Of a stretch of 64,000 bases of DNA, positions 1 to 38,700 are shown piece by piece. The stretch comes from Mastigias papua. Taxonomy: Eukaryota; Cnidaria; Scyphozoa; Rhizostomeae; Mastigiidae. Location: contig OZ025274.1 of the NCBI GenBank assembly GCA_964019165.1, positions 4,152,868-4,216,867 of the forward strand. The letters are read 5' to 3'. The position numbers and the translations under genes were made by a program. The number at the start of each line of letters is the position of its first letter. Position 1 is the stretch's first letter. The notes beneath the pieces are model-generated. The model did no database searches. It had not been told where the DNA came from and saw nothing but the letters and a program-made list of their open reading frames with translations.

Positions 1-1134
1 AACTTAAAAAAAGTATAGGATTAGTCGAAAATTTTCATTTATGTTCCCGCTTTATTTTCTTTATGACGTTGAAAACTGTTACACTTTCCTCTTGACAAAA
101 ACTGTTTTGACAGTCGTGCTTGATCTCCAGGCTAAATGGGTGGTTTGTAACAGCTTGTTGGAGGTTGATGGACAAGTAGTTTAGCGGTTAGAGTGCCCAC
201 CTTGTTTGCGAAGGGTCAGTGGCTCAGATACACCTCGGGTCGGTCTGTATCCTCCCCCACTTTTCCACCTAGTAGCCAGTGCGTACATATAAACAACAAT
301 AGGGAGATAAAGGCCATGAGGAAAGAAACTGGCAACCCTACCTCACGATGTCAATGGTCCAGGATAAATGTCCACTCTAGCAGGCACTTCCAGCTCGCGG
401 ATAGCACATTTCATCTAATTAATCGTTAAAAACATTAGGGTACAGGTTTCAGCTAAATATATAATTGGTATGCAAACCGCCTTCTATAACACTGGAGAAA
501 GAAAAGAAGTACTTTTTAAAGCAGGCTATTCCTTAAAAATGTGCGTTTCTAGAGAGAAATCTGAGCAGATTACATTATGCATCAGTTTGGAAAGACTCAT
601 TTTTATGTAGAATATTATATGCGCATTGCTTTATTCCTTATGCACTGGGATGTTTTGGAGGTGGGCTGATGGGGGCTCAACCATCTTTGTTAAAATGAAG
701 AAACCCATTGGAAATGAGCGTATGCTAGTTTTATAAGTTCCTAGCTTTACAGTATGAACAAGCTCTTTTCTATGTTTTTATGTATATATACACTATAGAA
801 TTAAATCCTAGGTGTGGTCCGTAGCACAGTCCCCTTGTTGACTTTTTAGGATGGGCACCATTGCTTAAGGTTGGCAACAAAACATGGACAATGTCAATGC
901 CTGTTCGTAGAGTGCAGTTTGTCCATCAGTCACATGGGACTTGCTTTATCTTAGTTTATTTGAGTTTCCGTTTCTGTTCATATATCATCCTCAAACTCAA
1001 ACAAGGAAAATCAATTTTATCATTGCTGTCTATTATGTATTCATAATTATGGATTGTTTAAGTAACTTTTAGATAGTGTGATCTTATTGAACGTCTTTAT
1101 TATGTTAAAACAGATTTGTTAACTCTTTGTCTAG
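1..1134. other. Upstream intron sequence of TRAPPC11
   Basis: No coding exon was recognised here. The residues expected just before the first visible TRAPPC11 exon are not found in any frame, so this is read as intron leading to the acceptor at 1133-1134. It holds a possible tRNA-derived SINE near 167-245 and otherwise AT-rich sequence without recognisable structure. The reading frames of 60-80 codons have no recognisable protein features. Confidence 0.6.
167..245 (+). repeat. tRNA-like segment, possible decayed SINE head
   Basis: The stretch around 178-215 reads like the D-arm to anticodon part of a tRNA (a TAGCGGTTAGAGTGCCCACC-type A box followed by CCTTGTTTGCGAAGGG). The expected B box (GGTTCGANNC) is degraded and no clean cloverleaf closes. 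That pattern fits an old tRNA-derived SINE better than a working tRNA gene. The SINE body could extend to about 430, but I cannot show its end or a target duplication. Confidence 0.35.
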
Positions 1135-28613
<27,479 letters not shown>

Positions 28614-28875
28614 ATTCTATTTCGCATCATTAGATCACATCATTTGTGCTACAAGACTGTGTATTTTCCAATTTTATTGTAGCTTCGAAAAATGTAAATC
28701 CTAATCAATTCAATATGTAAATAGGACATCAAGTGAAAATGAAAGGAAAATTTTATCTTCAACTTAATCCTAGTTTCAAGTCATCGGTAGTTTCTGTATG
28801 TCTATGTAAGCTGGCTTTGTATTGAAAATGGGAAGAACAGGAAAATGGGAATAAATTAGTTTACCACCTTTGGAA
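28614..28875 (+). promoter_or_regulatory. TRAPPC11 3' UTR with candidate poly(A) signal
   Basis: After the TGA at 28611-28613 the sequence is AT-rich and non-coding. An AATAAA hexamer at 28850-28855 is a plausible polyadenylation signal, placing the transcript end near 28,875. This rests on the hexamer and position only. Confidence 0.5.
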
Positions 28876-28899
28876 AATTGTTTGTTGTCGTCGATCAGA

Positions 28900-29050
28900 T
28901 TGTCTGCCTTTCTTTCTATCTGTCTATTTGTTTCCTTCTCTGCCTGTCTTTCTGTCTATTTGTTTCCTTCTCTGCCTGTCTTTCTGTCTATTTGTTTCCT
29001 TCTCTGCCTGTCTTTCTGTCTATTTGCTTCTGTGTTTGTCTGTCTAGTTT
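28900..29050. repeat. 32-bp minisatellite, about 3.5 copies
   Basis: The phrase CTGTCTATTTGTTTCCTTCT followed by CTGCCTGTCTTT repeats with a period of 32 bases. Since 32 is not a multiple of three, the same peptide pattern appears in more than one frame, producing false reading frames with CLSV/YLFPS repeats. Confidence 0.9.
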
Positions 29051-29258
29051 GTATAATTTTGCCTGCCATCTATACATATCTATCTTGTATGCTTGTCTGG
29101 CTTGTGTTTTATAATTTGACTCTAATTTTCACTTTGGAAGCAGAATTCAAGTGATAGAACTGTTGCACCTGGGTGCTACCGGCCATACCTTCATGATTTC
29201 CTTTTCCATCATAGTAGTAGTCATTATCATGGCTATTATCATCCTCATCCCCATCATC

Positions 29259-29331
29259 ACCACCACCACCACCACCACCACCACCACCACCACCACCACC
29301 ACCACCACCACCACCACCACCACCACCACCA
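29259..29331. repeat. (ACC)n trinucleotide repeat
   Basis: About 24 uninterrupted ACC units flanked by ATC-rich trinucleotides. It gives poly-Thr and poly-Val frames on opposite strands, which are not genes. Confidence 0.97.
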
Positions 29332-29599
29332 TCATCGTCATCAGCACCATCATCATCATCTTCATCATCTTCATCATCTTCTTCGTATGTTTACGTATAA
29401 TTCTGACAATATCTGACTTTCAACGCAATTTGAGTACTGCGGCGGAAATATAGATCATGAAGATCTTGATTATAGGGATTGCCATGAAGACCTTGATTAC
29501 AGTCTCACCTGTCTTGGTTGATAGTCTAATGATGGATCAAATATGAATGGCAAGGTAACGCCAATGGCTACACGATGCTAATTGGATAATCAACATTAC

Positions 29600-31977
29600 T
29601 GGTATGAACATTCAAAAAACTACTTATGATAGATTACCGCCAAAAGTCATTAACTATCGCTGTTACAAAAATTTCTCTGAACCCCACTTCCGAGAGGAGC
29701 TAGTTCATAAAATGAATAAAAATCCGCCAAAAAGCTATACTGAATTTGAAAATTTATATGTTGCTACCTTAAATAGTTTTGCGCCCAAGAAATCTGTTTC
29801 CATAAGAGGAAATAACAAACCTCACATGTCTAAAAAGCTACGCAACGCCATAATGAAACGGTCACGATTGAAAAACCAAGCAAATCTATCTCGGAAGGAA
29901 GTGGATATACGTAAGTATAAGCTTCAGAGAAATTTAGTTGTCAGTATGAATAGGGAAGCAAAAAGAGATTTCTACAGGAATCTTGACCCTAAGAAAGTGG
30001 GAAATGAGAAGGATTTTTGGACGACATTTAAACCTCTTTTGTCCGATAAAGTAAAGAACACAAATACTAACTTACAAATTTTTGAAAACGGACAAAAAAT
30101 AACAACTAATATTGAAATAGCTGAATGCTTCAATTCTTACTTTACAACTATAACAGAAACACTAAACATTGAGAAAGCTCCTGCAATCAACATTACCGAG
30201 CCATTCTCTCACCCGGTTGTCGATGCCATAAAAAAATTTAGATTACACCCAAGTATTATAAAAATCGGGCAAATGACTCCGGAAAGTAATACTTTCGAGT
30301 TTCGCCCTTTCGAACCTGGAGAGGTCTGGGATGAAATCAATCGCTTGAACACTACTAAGAAGACAAGTGGGGATTTACCTACACAAATTCTAAAGTCAAC
30401 ATCTGACCTTGCCTTCAGTGCTGTAACTAAATTAGCTAATGAAATGGTGCAGCAGCACATGTTTCCAGATAAACTCAAACTTGCAGATGTTTCACCAGTA
30501 TTTAAAAGTGGTGACACCACAGCAAAAAAAAAACTATCGTCCAATTAGTGTCCTTCCAGCACTATCAAAAGTCTTTGAACGCCTACTGTTAAAACAATTC
30601 CTACCATTTATAGAAAAGAGACTATCGGCGATTCTTTGTGCTTTTAAAAAAGGACATAGTACTCAACATGCTCTATTTCGGGTTGTTGAAATGATTCGCC
30701 GCTGCATTGACAAGGGGGGTATCACTGGCATGGTACTGATGGATCTTTCAAAGGCATACGACTGTCTACCACATGATTTACTTATGGCGAAACTGAACGC
30801 CTATGGCGTTGGCATTGACAGTCTAAAACTCATTTATAGTTTCCTCACTGATAGAAAGCAGAGGGTCAAGATAGGCACTAGCTTTAGTACCTGGAAATAT
30901 TTGCCAAAAGGAGTTCCACAGGGGACTGTACTTGGTCCCCTACTTTTCAATATATTTATAAATGATTTCTTTTATGTTATAGAGCACTCTCAGGTTTGCA
31001 ACTTTGCCGATGACAACACAATTTTTGCATGTGATGAAAACTTAGAAAAAGTAACCACAAATATTGAAAATGACACACGAAAGGCAATGAACTGGTATAG
31101 AATGAATGAGATGGCTGCCAACCCGGAAAAATTTCAATTGATTTTTTTTGGGCTAAAAGAGCAACGCGAGTTAAGCATAGAAATTAATGGCGATATCATA
31201 AAAATGTCTGATACGGTAAAACTTTTAGGTATTACCATTGACTCAAAACTTGCGTTTAACGAGCATGTCAAGAGTATCTGCCAAAAGACTAACAATAAGG
31301 TAAAAGCTTTTTCTAGGGTTGTAAGAGACTTAGAACCCCAAAAGGCTAGCCTACTGTATAACTCGTTTATTCTGACAAACTTCAATTACTGCCCACTTAT
31401 ATGGATGTTTTGTGGAAAAACTACAAACGATATGGTTAACCGGGTCCATAAGCGTGCCCTGAGAGTGCTACTAAATGATTATGACTCTAGTTTTGAAGAG
31501 CTCATACACAAGAATGAGGAAGTGACAATCCATGAAAAAAACTTGCAAAAACTTATGCTCGAGGTATACAGATGTGTGACCTCTGGGAACCCTTCCTTTC
31601 TGTGGGAGTTATTCAATAGAAAAACTCTCCCATATACATTAAGAATAAAAAATCTCCTCCAACTTCCAAACACGAGGACCAAAAAGTATGGGAACGAGTC
31701 TCTTACATTTAGGGGAAGCATACTTTGGAATCAACTTCCAGATCAATATAAAGCTGCAAAAACTGACAATGAATTCAAAATGAAAATCAAAAGTTGGAAG
31801 GGATTTAAATGCAGTTGCCGCATCTGTATATAATTATATAGTTATCTTTTAAGACTGTTCATTTTAGTTATTTTTAGAAAATATTGTAAAAGTAGTGTAG
31901 AGTTGGCCTTTATTAGCTTTAGCTATTTCTTCAGCCAACTGTAAATAAATTGTATTATTATTATTATTATTATTATT
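29600..31977 (+). mobile_element. 5'-truncated LINE (Jockey/CR1-like group) with (ATT)n tail
   Basis: A non-LTR retrotransposon starting in the linker after the missing endonuclease domain and ending in a T/A-rich 3' UTR with about eight ATT units (31953-31977). Its single coding region carries a full reverse transcriptase. No convincing target-site duplication was found. The clade assignment is tentative and based on RT motifs and the 3' tail. Confidence 0.9.
29604..31833 (+). pseudogene. LINE reverse transcriptase, frameshifted
   Basis: The first frame (29604-30548) encodes the post-endonuclease linker and the start of the RT. The second frame continues from about 30535 to the stop at 31831-31833. 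RT motifs visible in the second frame are NYRPISVLPALSKVFERLL, GHSTQHALF, MDLSKAYDCLPHDLL, GVPQGTVLGPLLFNIFIND and the catalytic FADDN. They are followed by the thumb and C-terminal region with NFNYCPLIWMF and RVHKRALRVL. The two frames are split at a run of ten A (30524-30533). One A fewer would keep the protein open, so this looks like a single-base slip in an otherwise intact, fairly young copy. The endonuclease is missing through 5' truncation. Confidence 0.88.
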
Positions 31978-32416
31978 GTGAACTGTCAGTGCAACGATGT
32001 GAGGGTAGCGTCGGAGAAGACGTTTTCCTTAACTTAACTCTTGTTTGTTTATAATATTCCTCAATTGTTTAAATTAGGCCGTAATTCAGGGAGGTTTTAT
32101 GGTATTGGATGGAAAATATTATAGAATAACTGTACGGCTGTTACGTTGAATTGACAGAGCCCTTTTGAGTAAAGGCCTAGTCACAGTACACATAATGCCA
32201 GCATGAAGATTCTGTGGAGAAGCAAGTTCATTGGTAATTTTGCACGAATAGGCAATGGAGGAAACTACAAGTTGTAGAACTCGTGGAGTTTGAGAGATTT
32301 ATACTGGTTGTCGACAGAAGTTAAAAAAGTTTTAGAAGAACATAGGCAAGCACGGACGGACTAATGCTTGTATCAATAAGAAAGGAGCGGCATAGCATTT
32401 TTGAAGCTAAGGGAGT

Positions 32417-32486
32417 ATGAGAAGAAAAATCATGAAATATTTGGTATGGCTTTTTATCAATATCATGGCGGCTGAGAGTCATCATA
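32417..32486 (+). CDS. Adhesion GPCR exon 1: start codon and signal peptide
   Basis: The ATG at 32417 opens [19 protein letters not shown]: a basic N-terminus, a hydrophobic core and a small-residue cleavage zone near residues 17-20. The donor GTAAGT follows at 32487. The exon ends in phase 1, which matches the exon starting at 34872. The 2.4-kb intron after it could hide another small exon. Confidence 0.72.
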
Positions 32487-35400
32487 GTAAGTACACATGA
32501 GTTCTTATCAGTTGGGGACTTTTGCAAATCCTCAGGACAGCATCAATGGTAAATTTGTCGACTTTTGTAAAATACATTTGCAGACTTTACACATTTTTGC
32601 TTCTGGAGTCCTCCCACTATATGCCAAAATGACGACTAACCTACTTCGCTGGGTCTCTTGTCCCCAGGCCCCCCTAAAACCGCCACTTATTCTTATGATG
32701 CATCAATTTGTTCTATTGGTGTAGCAAGTCCTGCCACAAAACTTCGTATGTATTTGTGAACCTAAAATCAATAAAAGCTGCTAAAACTTGTTTGCCCTTA
32801 GTGGGTTATGCTTATTTCATACATTTGTTCTTCATTTCTCCCTTATCATCTGTAATTCTTCTCACGATTTTGAGGGTAGTCGTCTAACCAGTCTAACAAT
32901 CATTGCAAAACTTGTTAGAGCACTCATTACTCCTTACAAGACACCCGTCAACATTATTATTTCAATATACTTACCACAGTGAAGTAATGGAGGCTGAGGA
33001 TTAAAAAATCCTTTCATTTCATGTCAAATTTGTACAAAGGAAATACATGCCTATGCAAAGTTTATCCTGAAGTTTGCCCCCTCAACTATTTATAAAATAG
33101 TTGTACTCATTTGATACCTATGTAAGGGAAGCCGTTTCTTTTATGATCTGGTATACCTTAAAAGACCTAGCGAAGAACATTGCTACGGATCCATGAACGG
33201 ACGGGAGCCAATGTTCTTATGTTGTTTGTTGTGTGATGAGAGCAGAATCTTTTATTACCTGCTATCTTGTGCTAGTTGAAAGAACCTTTCTCTAGGAGCA
33301 ATCTATCTTTCTGCAAGGATAGACCCACATATGATCCTAGTCATTTTGTTATTTCACTCCACATTTTTCCATTTAACAGTTGTATTGAAGGAACACGAAA
33401 CTGGATCGTGCTTACCAAGTACGGTAGGCCGAAACAATTCGCATTGGACGAATAAGAATGGCTAACTCTTAATGATCGAACTAGGATCATATCGGAGAGA
33501 TCTGAAAAAATAATCATAGCTTCAGGAAGCATCTTAGAGTAATTAGGTCATGGTTTCCGAATCGCACACCTGTTAATTTTTAGATTTCCCCAAAATAATG
33601 ATTTATTTAAAAGAACGCAGGTCAGTTCTTGTATCATGTTTTGCTAAGCTCAGGGTAATTTCCCAAAATGGTCTACGTAACGTGAATGGTACCGATGAAC
33701 CCCAATCGATTCCTCTTGATTCTAACCCCACTTGATTCCCTCTTGATGCCGTTGTGGCTCTATCTGTGTTCTATTTGGATTGCTCCCCTCTCTGCTAGTT
33801 CGTCTTTACAATAATTATCGGTAATAGTGATCAACTTCACCCATTGTGCTTAAGCTTGAATAAGAAAAATCTCAATTTTGGATAAGTTCTCTGAGACAAT
33901 AGAGGTATCTGAAGAAGCAAGTGTCATTTCGTTCTTATTTCGAGAAAGAGGAGATACGAACACTTTGGCAATCTTGTTCTGATTATCATTGTCAAGGACT
34001 TTGATTTTTCGCACGGGCTTCGTTTGGAGTGACGAATTTTAAAGCAAAAGGAACATTTCAGCTGTTCAACAGCAAACAGTTTCTAAAGTGCAAGTATGAT
34101 TCTTTTCATTCTGTATCTTTCCCAATCAAACTGACACGTGACCGATGGTAAGAATACCTCAACAGTATTAGACGATAATCTCAAGTTAGTTAAAGAAATG
34201 TCAAATTTAAAAAAGCTTCTATCGACAATCATTTGGAAAAAGTAGCTTTACTTAATAATGTGATGTAGACAGAGATAGGGTTTGAATGAAGTAGGGTCAT
34301 CCTTCGCTCAACCTTCGTTTTTCACGCAAATGGGTAGATACTCCTTTTCATTTTATTTATTTAATGAGGGAGTGCCCCTTCCATAAGCGTAGGAGAGGCA
34401 TAGTGATTGGGGGGCTGCAGCCCTCCCAGTTGAGCTGAAATCTAGTCTGTTCGGGCATTTTCTTCAGAAAAACAGTATTTTTTCCAAAAATAGCTCCAGC
34501 TTAAAATGGCTAAGCAACAACTTATTTGGGCGAAATATCAGTGATTCGGATGTACAGTTTGCGGTCACCGTAACCTTACAGCCCCCTACGCCTATGCTCC
34601 CTTCAGCGTAAAAGTACTTTTCATGGGGGCGTCCATTGTTAATATAATAGTTGAAAGTTAAAAAGAAAATTTTATAAGTTGTTAAAGGATTTGTTTCAAA
34701 ATATATTGCAGATAAGAAAAACAATTGTGGCATGGTGGTTTAAGCTTTCTGTCTCAGACCAAACAGCAGATGGTGCAAGAAATCGCAAAGTTATCCATAT
34801 CTTTATTAATTTATACCACCAATAGGTAATTATACAAGTTTAGAACACACTATAGTGGTTCTTGATTTTAGGAAGAACGACGACCCCAGCTATTAGCACA
34901 ACCAAACGCTATCCATCTACGCCAAGAAACATATCTACAAAAGCACAAGTAACACATGGTATGTATAACATTACTCTGGGTAATGAATATATAGACGCGT
35001 TATGTCTGAGCTTTCAAGTCGCTAGATTGTGTTTGAAACGAGGTGAAGGCTTTTGTTCTTACAACATTTGTATGTTCTCTTGTAGTTCAAATTTTATCAG
35101 ACGATAAGAAAGAAGTTAAGGCCATACTTAACAGTGGGAACGTAACAGTAGAGCTTCATTGCGAATATAAGCTGGAATCCAAGGCTAAGGAGAGAGTATC
35201 TTTCTTCTGGATGAAGAATGATCTTCCGTTGTACAATTTCAAGAATGAACTGATTAACTATGATGTGCGCAATTTCACAATTTATGACGTTCTTGGCAAT
35301 ATGACATTTCAGTCGAAGTTATACATTACTGTTACAAAGACATTTGTGCAAGGATACTACCGTTGTGCTGCTCTGTCCGATGACGATAGATTTATACTGG

Positions 35401-35667
35401 GAAATTCGACCCTTCTTTGGCTCGAAGGTACTTAAGTATTACTTTATTATGAGCCTAAATCGTATTGTAGCTTTGTACACAAACACAACACGAGTGAACG
35501 TAAAAACAAACACTGTGTTTTTTGTAGTTCCAGTGACATTAAGAAATACATAGGAGTGTATATGAATTGATTTCTATTTTTAATGTGGAAGGCACTAGCA
35601 ATTATGCAGAGCGACACTTCTTTTTCAACGTAACGCCATTATTAAGTCACAGGCAAGAACGCACTAT

Positions 35668-35763
<96 letters not shown>

Positions 35764-38700
35764 GATAAAGAGATAAGTATAGAAAAGTAAACAATAAACA
35801 ATGAGGTTCTTATATCGTTATCGGGCCTTTGACACTCTGACGAGTGTCGGACGAAAAAAGCTTTTCAGTATGCTTAAAGAATGTCTCCGCTTTTTGTGCT
35901 ATAGTGAAATCTTGTATCGGTTTTGTAACAAATGCTGGTGGTTTGTTTTTTGTTTCTTCCAATAAATACTGCAACTTAGTTGGCTCAAGATGTGTATATC
36001 ATTACGCTATGTATTACATGAAAGGTTTTAATGATTGAACATTCATTTGAATTGAGAACTGTTAAATTTCTGTTGGTTTAATCATTTGAGTGTGCTGTAA
36101 GAACTTTGTCATTTTTAAGATCCGACATCCCAATGCATTGTTACTGTAACTGTATGCATTTTGCAGATGTCGCATCCATGAGACTAGAGGCTAAATCGAG
36201 TGTTCATTCTCAAATAATGCTTCTGAACAAAAGCTCGATATCTGCGAATGAATTTGACAGTGTCTTCAGAGTCAGAGTATGCTTTATATTTGCTTTTATT
36301 CAAGAAAGTAATGAATTTTTAAATTCAAGAAATTACATTTATTATACAACCTTAATAAAGGTCCATTGGTATGAGTAGATGTACAAGAGCACGAATTCAA
36401 AGCGAATCTGTTTGTAAGCGGAAATTGCATATGTTGAATTTTTAGGAAAATTTTTTAGTATATGTATTGGTGTAGTTTGGAAGACCAATGTTAATTCCTT
36501 TTGTTCTGGGGCCTTCACAATGAGATTATATCAATTAGGAATTGCCAAGCCTTGATGTTGTGGCTCGTAGGGGAGCAGAAAAGTACACACTCATGAAATG
36601 TTCCTTTTTTGTATACAATGAAGAACCTCTTAGTAGAATTTGTTTCATTTCTTGGTTCGTCTTGCCTGTCATATGCTGTTTTCTTATACTCAGCTATTTG
36701 AAAGTCTGAGCAAGAAGAACCTTACGAGTGGTCGATTTGATTTATATATCAACAGAAATCTTTCGTAAGTACTGCAACATTTGATCTATTGAACGTTCCA
36801 CATCAGTGTTAAGTAAGCAGATCTTATTTATCTACCTGTGAAGAGGAGTTGAATTAAGATGATTTGAAATAAGTAATCTTCAAATTGCCAAAGAGGACCT
36901 ATTGTAACAGGCCTATAAGTTTAGGCCTTTTGCTCTATTATATTAAGCTTGGCATCTCTGCATTTCAAAGCACTAGCACTACCTTTGTTTTGCACAAGGT
37001 GGGTAGTTATTGTCTATAAATAGGGCTTTGTGTTGTGGATAGAATCTTATGTACTTATTCTATATACTGTTCTATAGGCTTAAAGCCTGTCACAGATCTG
37101 TGGAGTGGCTTTTCCCAGGACGGACCAAACAGCTTATTATGAAAAGTCGCCTACCCAAAACTAGGATGCAAAGATGCACCAATATATAGTAAGATAGCCA
37201 TAGAACAGTCCCTTAAAGGACCAGAACGGACGGGATGTTCGAAACAGCCCGATCTGAAAAAGCCACCCAACGATTCGTCTTATCACTGATTAGTACAACT
37301 GAGCACCAAGTTAACTTATGTCTGTCCTGTCGTAGCCACTGTGTTAGTTATTTATGCTTACTCTGTTGTACTCCATTTCTGCAGTTATCTGATTCTAGCT
37401 AATAAACTCAATCACATAATTGTGAAGATATATTTGTAGCAATTGACAGACTGAATGCTTGTGAAAACCTGAGTGGATTCTGTAAATCCTCAACATAGCA
37501 TAGCCCCCTGGAGACTTGTTTATTTTCAATACTTTTTGGGTGGGGGAGGGATTTGACGCTTGCCTCATAAAAAGTTGACCGTCAAAACTCGTTTTCTCCA
37601 CAATATTAAAAGAACAGCATCAGCTGTGGTAAGGGCTTGCTTGAGGGGGCTTATTAACAATTTGAAGCTCTAATATGCGAGCTTATTTGAGGGATTTTTC
37701 GAGGGAGCCAATTCGAGGATCTACAATAGCCCATATGTCGCATCCAAAAAGCAGGACAAATAGAGCAACACGCAGCTGAATATAAGAGTGTAACATGTTT
37801 AACATGTGTGACACTAGTGTTAAGATACCTTTGCTTCTCTTTAGTTTCATAAATTCTTTGATACAATAGAATTTCACGCTCAGTTTTACTCAAAAACCCT
37901 TTTGTAACGAAATACTATAAGATTTTGATGTTGATAATTCTCTATTGGGTTGAATCCTACATATTTTGCAAATTAATTTCTAGCAATGCCAAGAACAACA
38001 GTACAACCGTCTTCAATGTCTTTTATCGAGATGTTGATGCTAAGGAGAAGCTTCGGATTTGTCATGTGATATTTAGTGAATGGAGTAACCAAACAAAAAT
38101 ATTCAAATTAGTGTCTTTGGGTATGTATCTTTACTTGTCATGTCGATTGTCAATTCTTAAGAAAATTTTATGGAACACAGCAGAATAATAAATGAAAATA
38201 AGCTCTTCTTCACAGAAGAATCCTATATATTATAATTGGATATCATGTGATATAATATAATATAATATAATATAATATAATATAATATAATATAATATAA
38301 TATAATATAACATAACATAATATAATATAATATAATATAACATAATATAATATAACATAATATAATATAATATAATATAATATAGCATAATATTATATAA
38401 TATGATATCATGTAATGAAATATATTGCAGTAGAATCTGGATATATCGAACCTCAAAGCGAAGCGAAAAATGGTTCGTTACATCGAGAGTTCGCTAAATC
38501 GAGAGTTGAAAAAGGATCAGGAGTTTTTGCGCGAAAGTTTAATCCTTTCTAAGAGTTGTTCACCTATACCTTTTTCGTCAAGTAAATAATCAACAGGAGA
38601 TGCAAATGGTTTCTATTTTCTCGATGAAATAGGACCTTTAAATTTAATCTCAAAAAGCTTATGTAGACATTGTGACATCTCAGGGAACTAAGAAAAGCGG

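Larger units (their letters stand above)
28876..32416. other. Intergenic interval between TRAPPC11 and the adhesion GPCR gene
   Basis: This interval holds a 32-bp minisatellite, an (ACC)n tract and the LINE at 29600-31977. The 440 bases between the LINE and the receptor ATG at 32417 should contain the receptor's 5' UTR and promoter. I see no TATA box or other element there that I would call. Confidence 0.6.

Noticed and set aside
29147..29453. Poly-Thr and poly-Val reading frames
   Set aside because: Translation of (ACC)n on the two strands.
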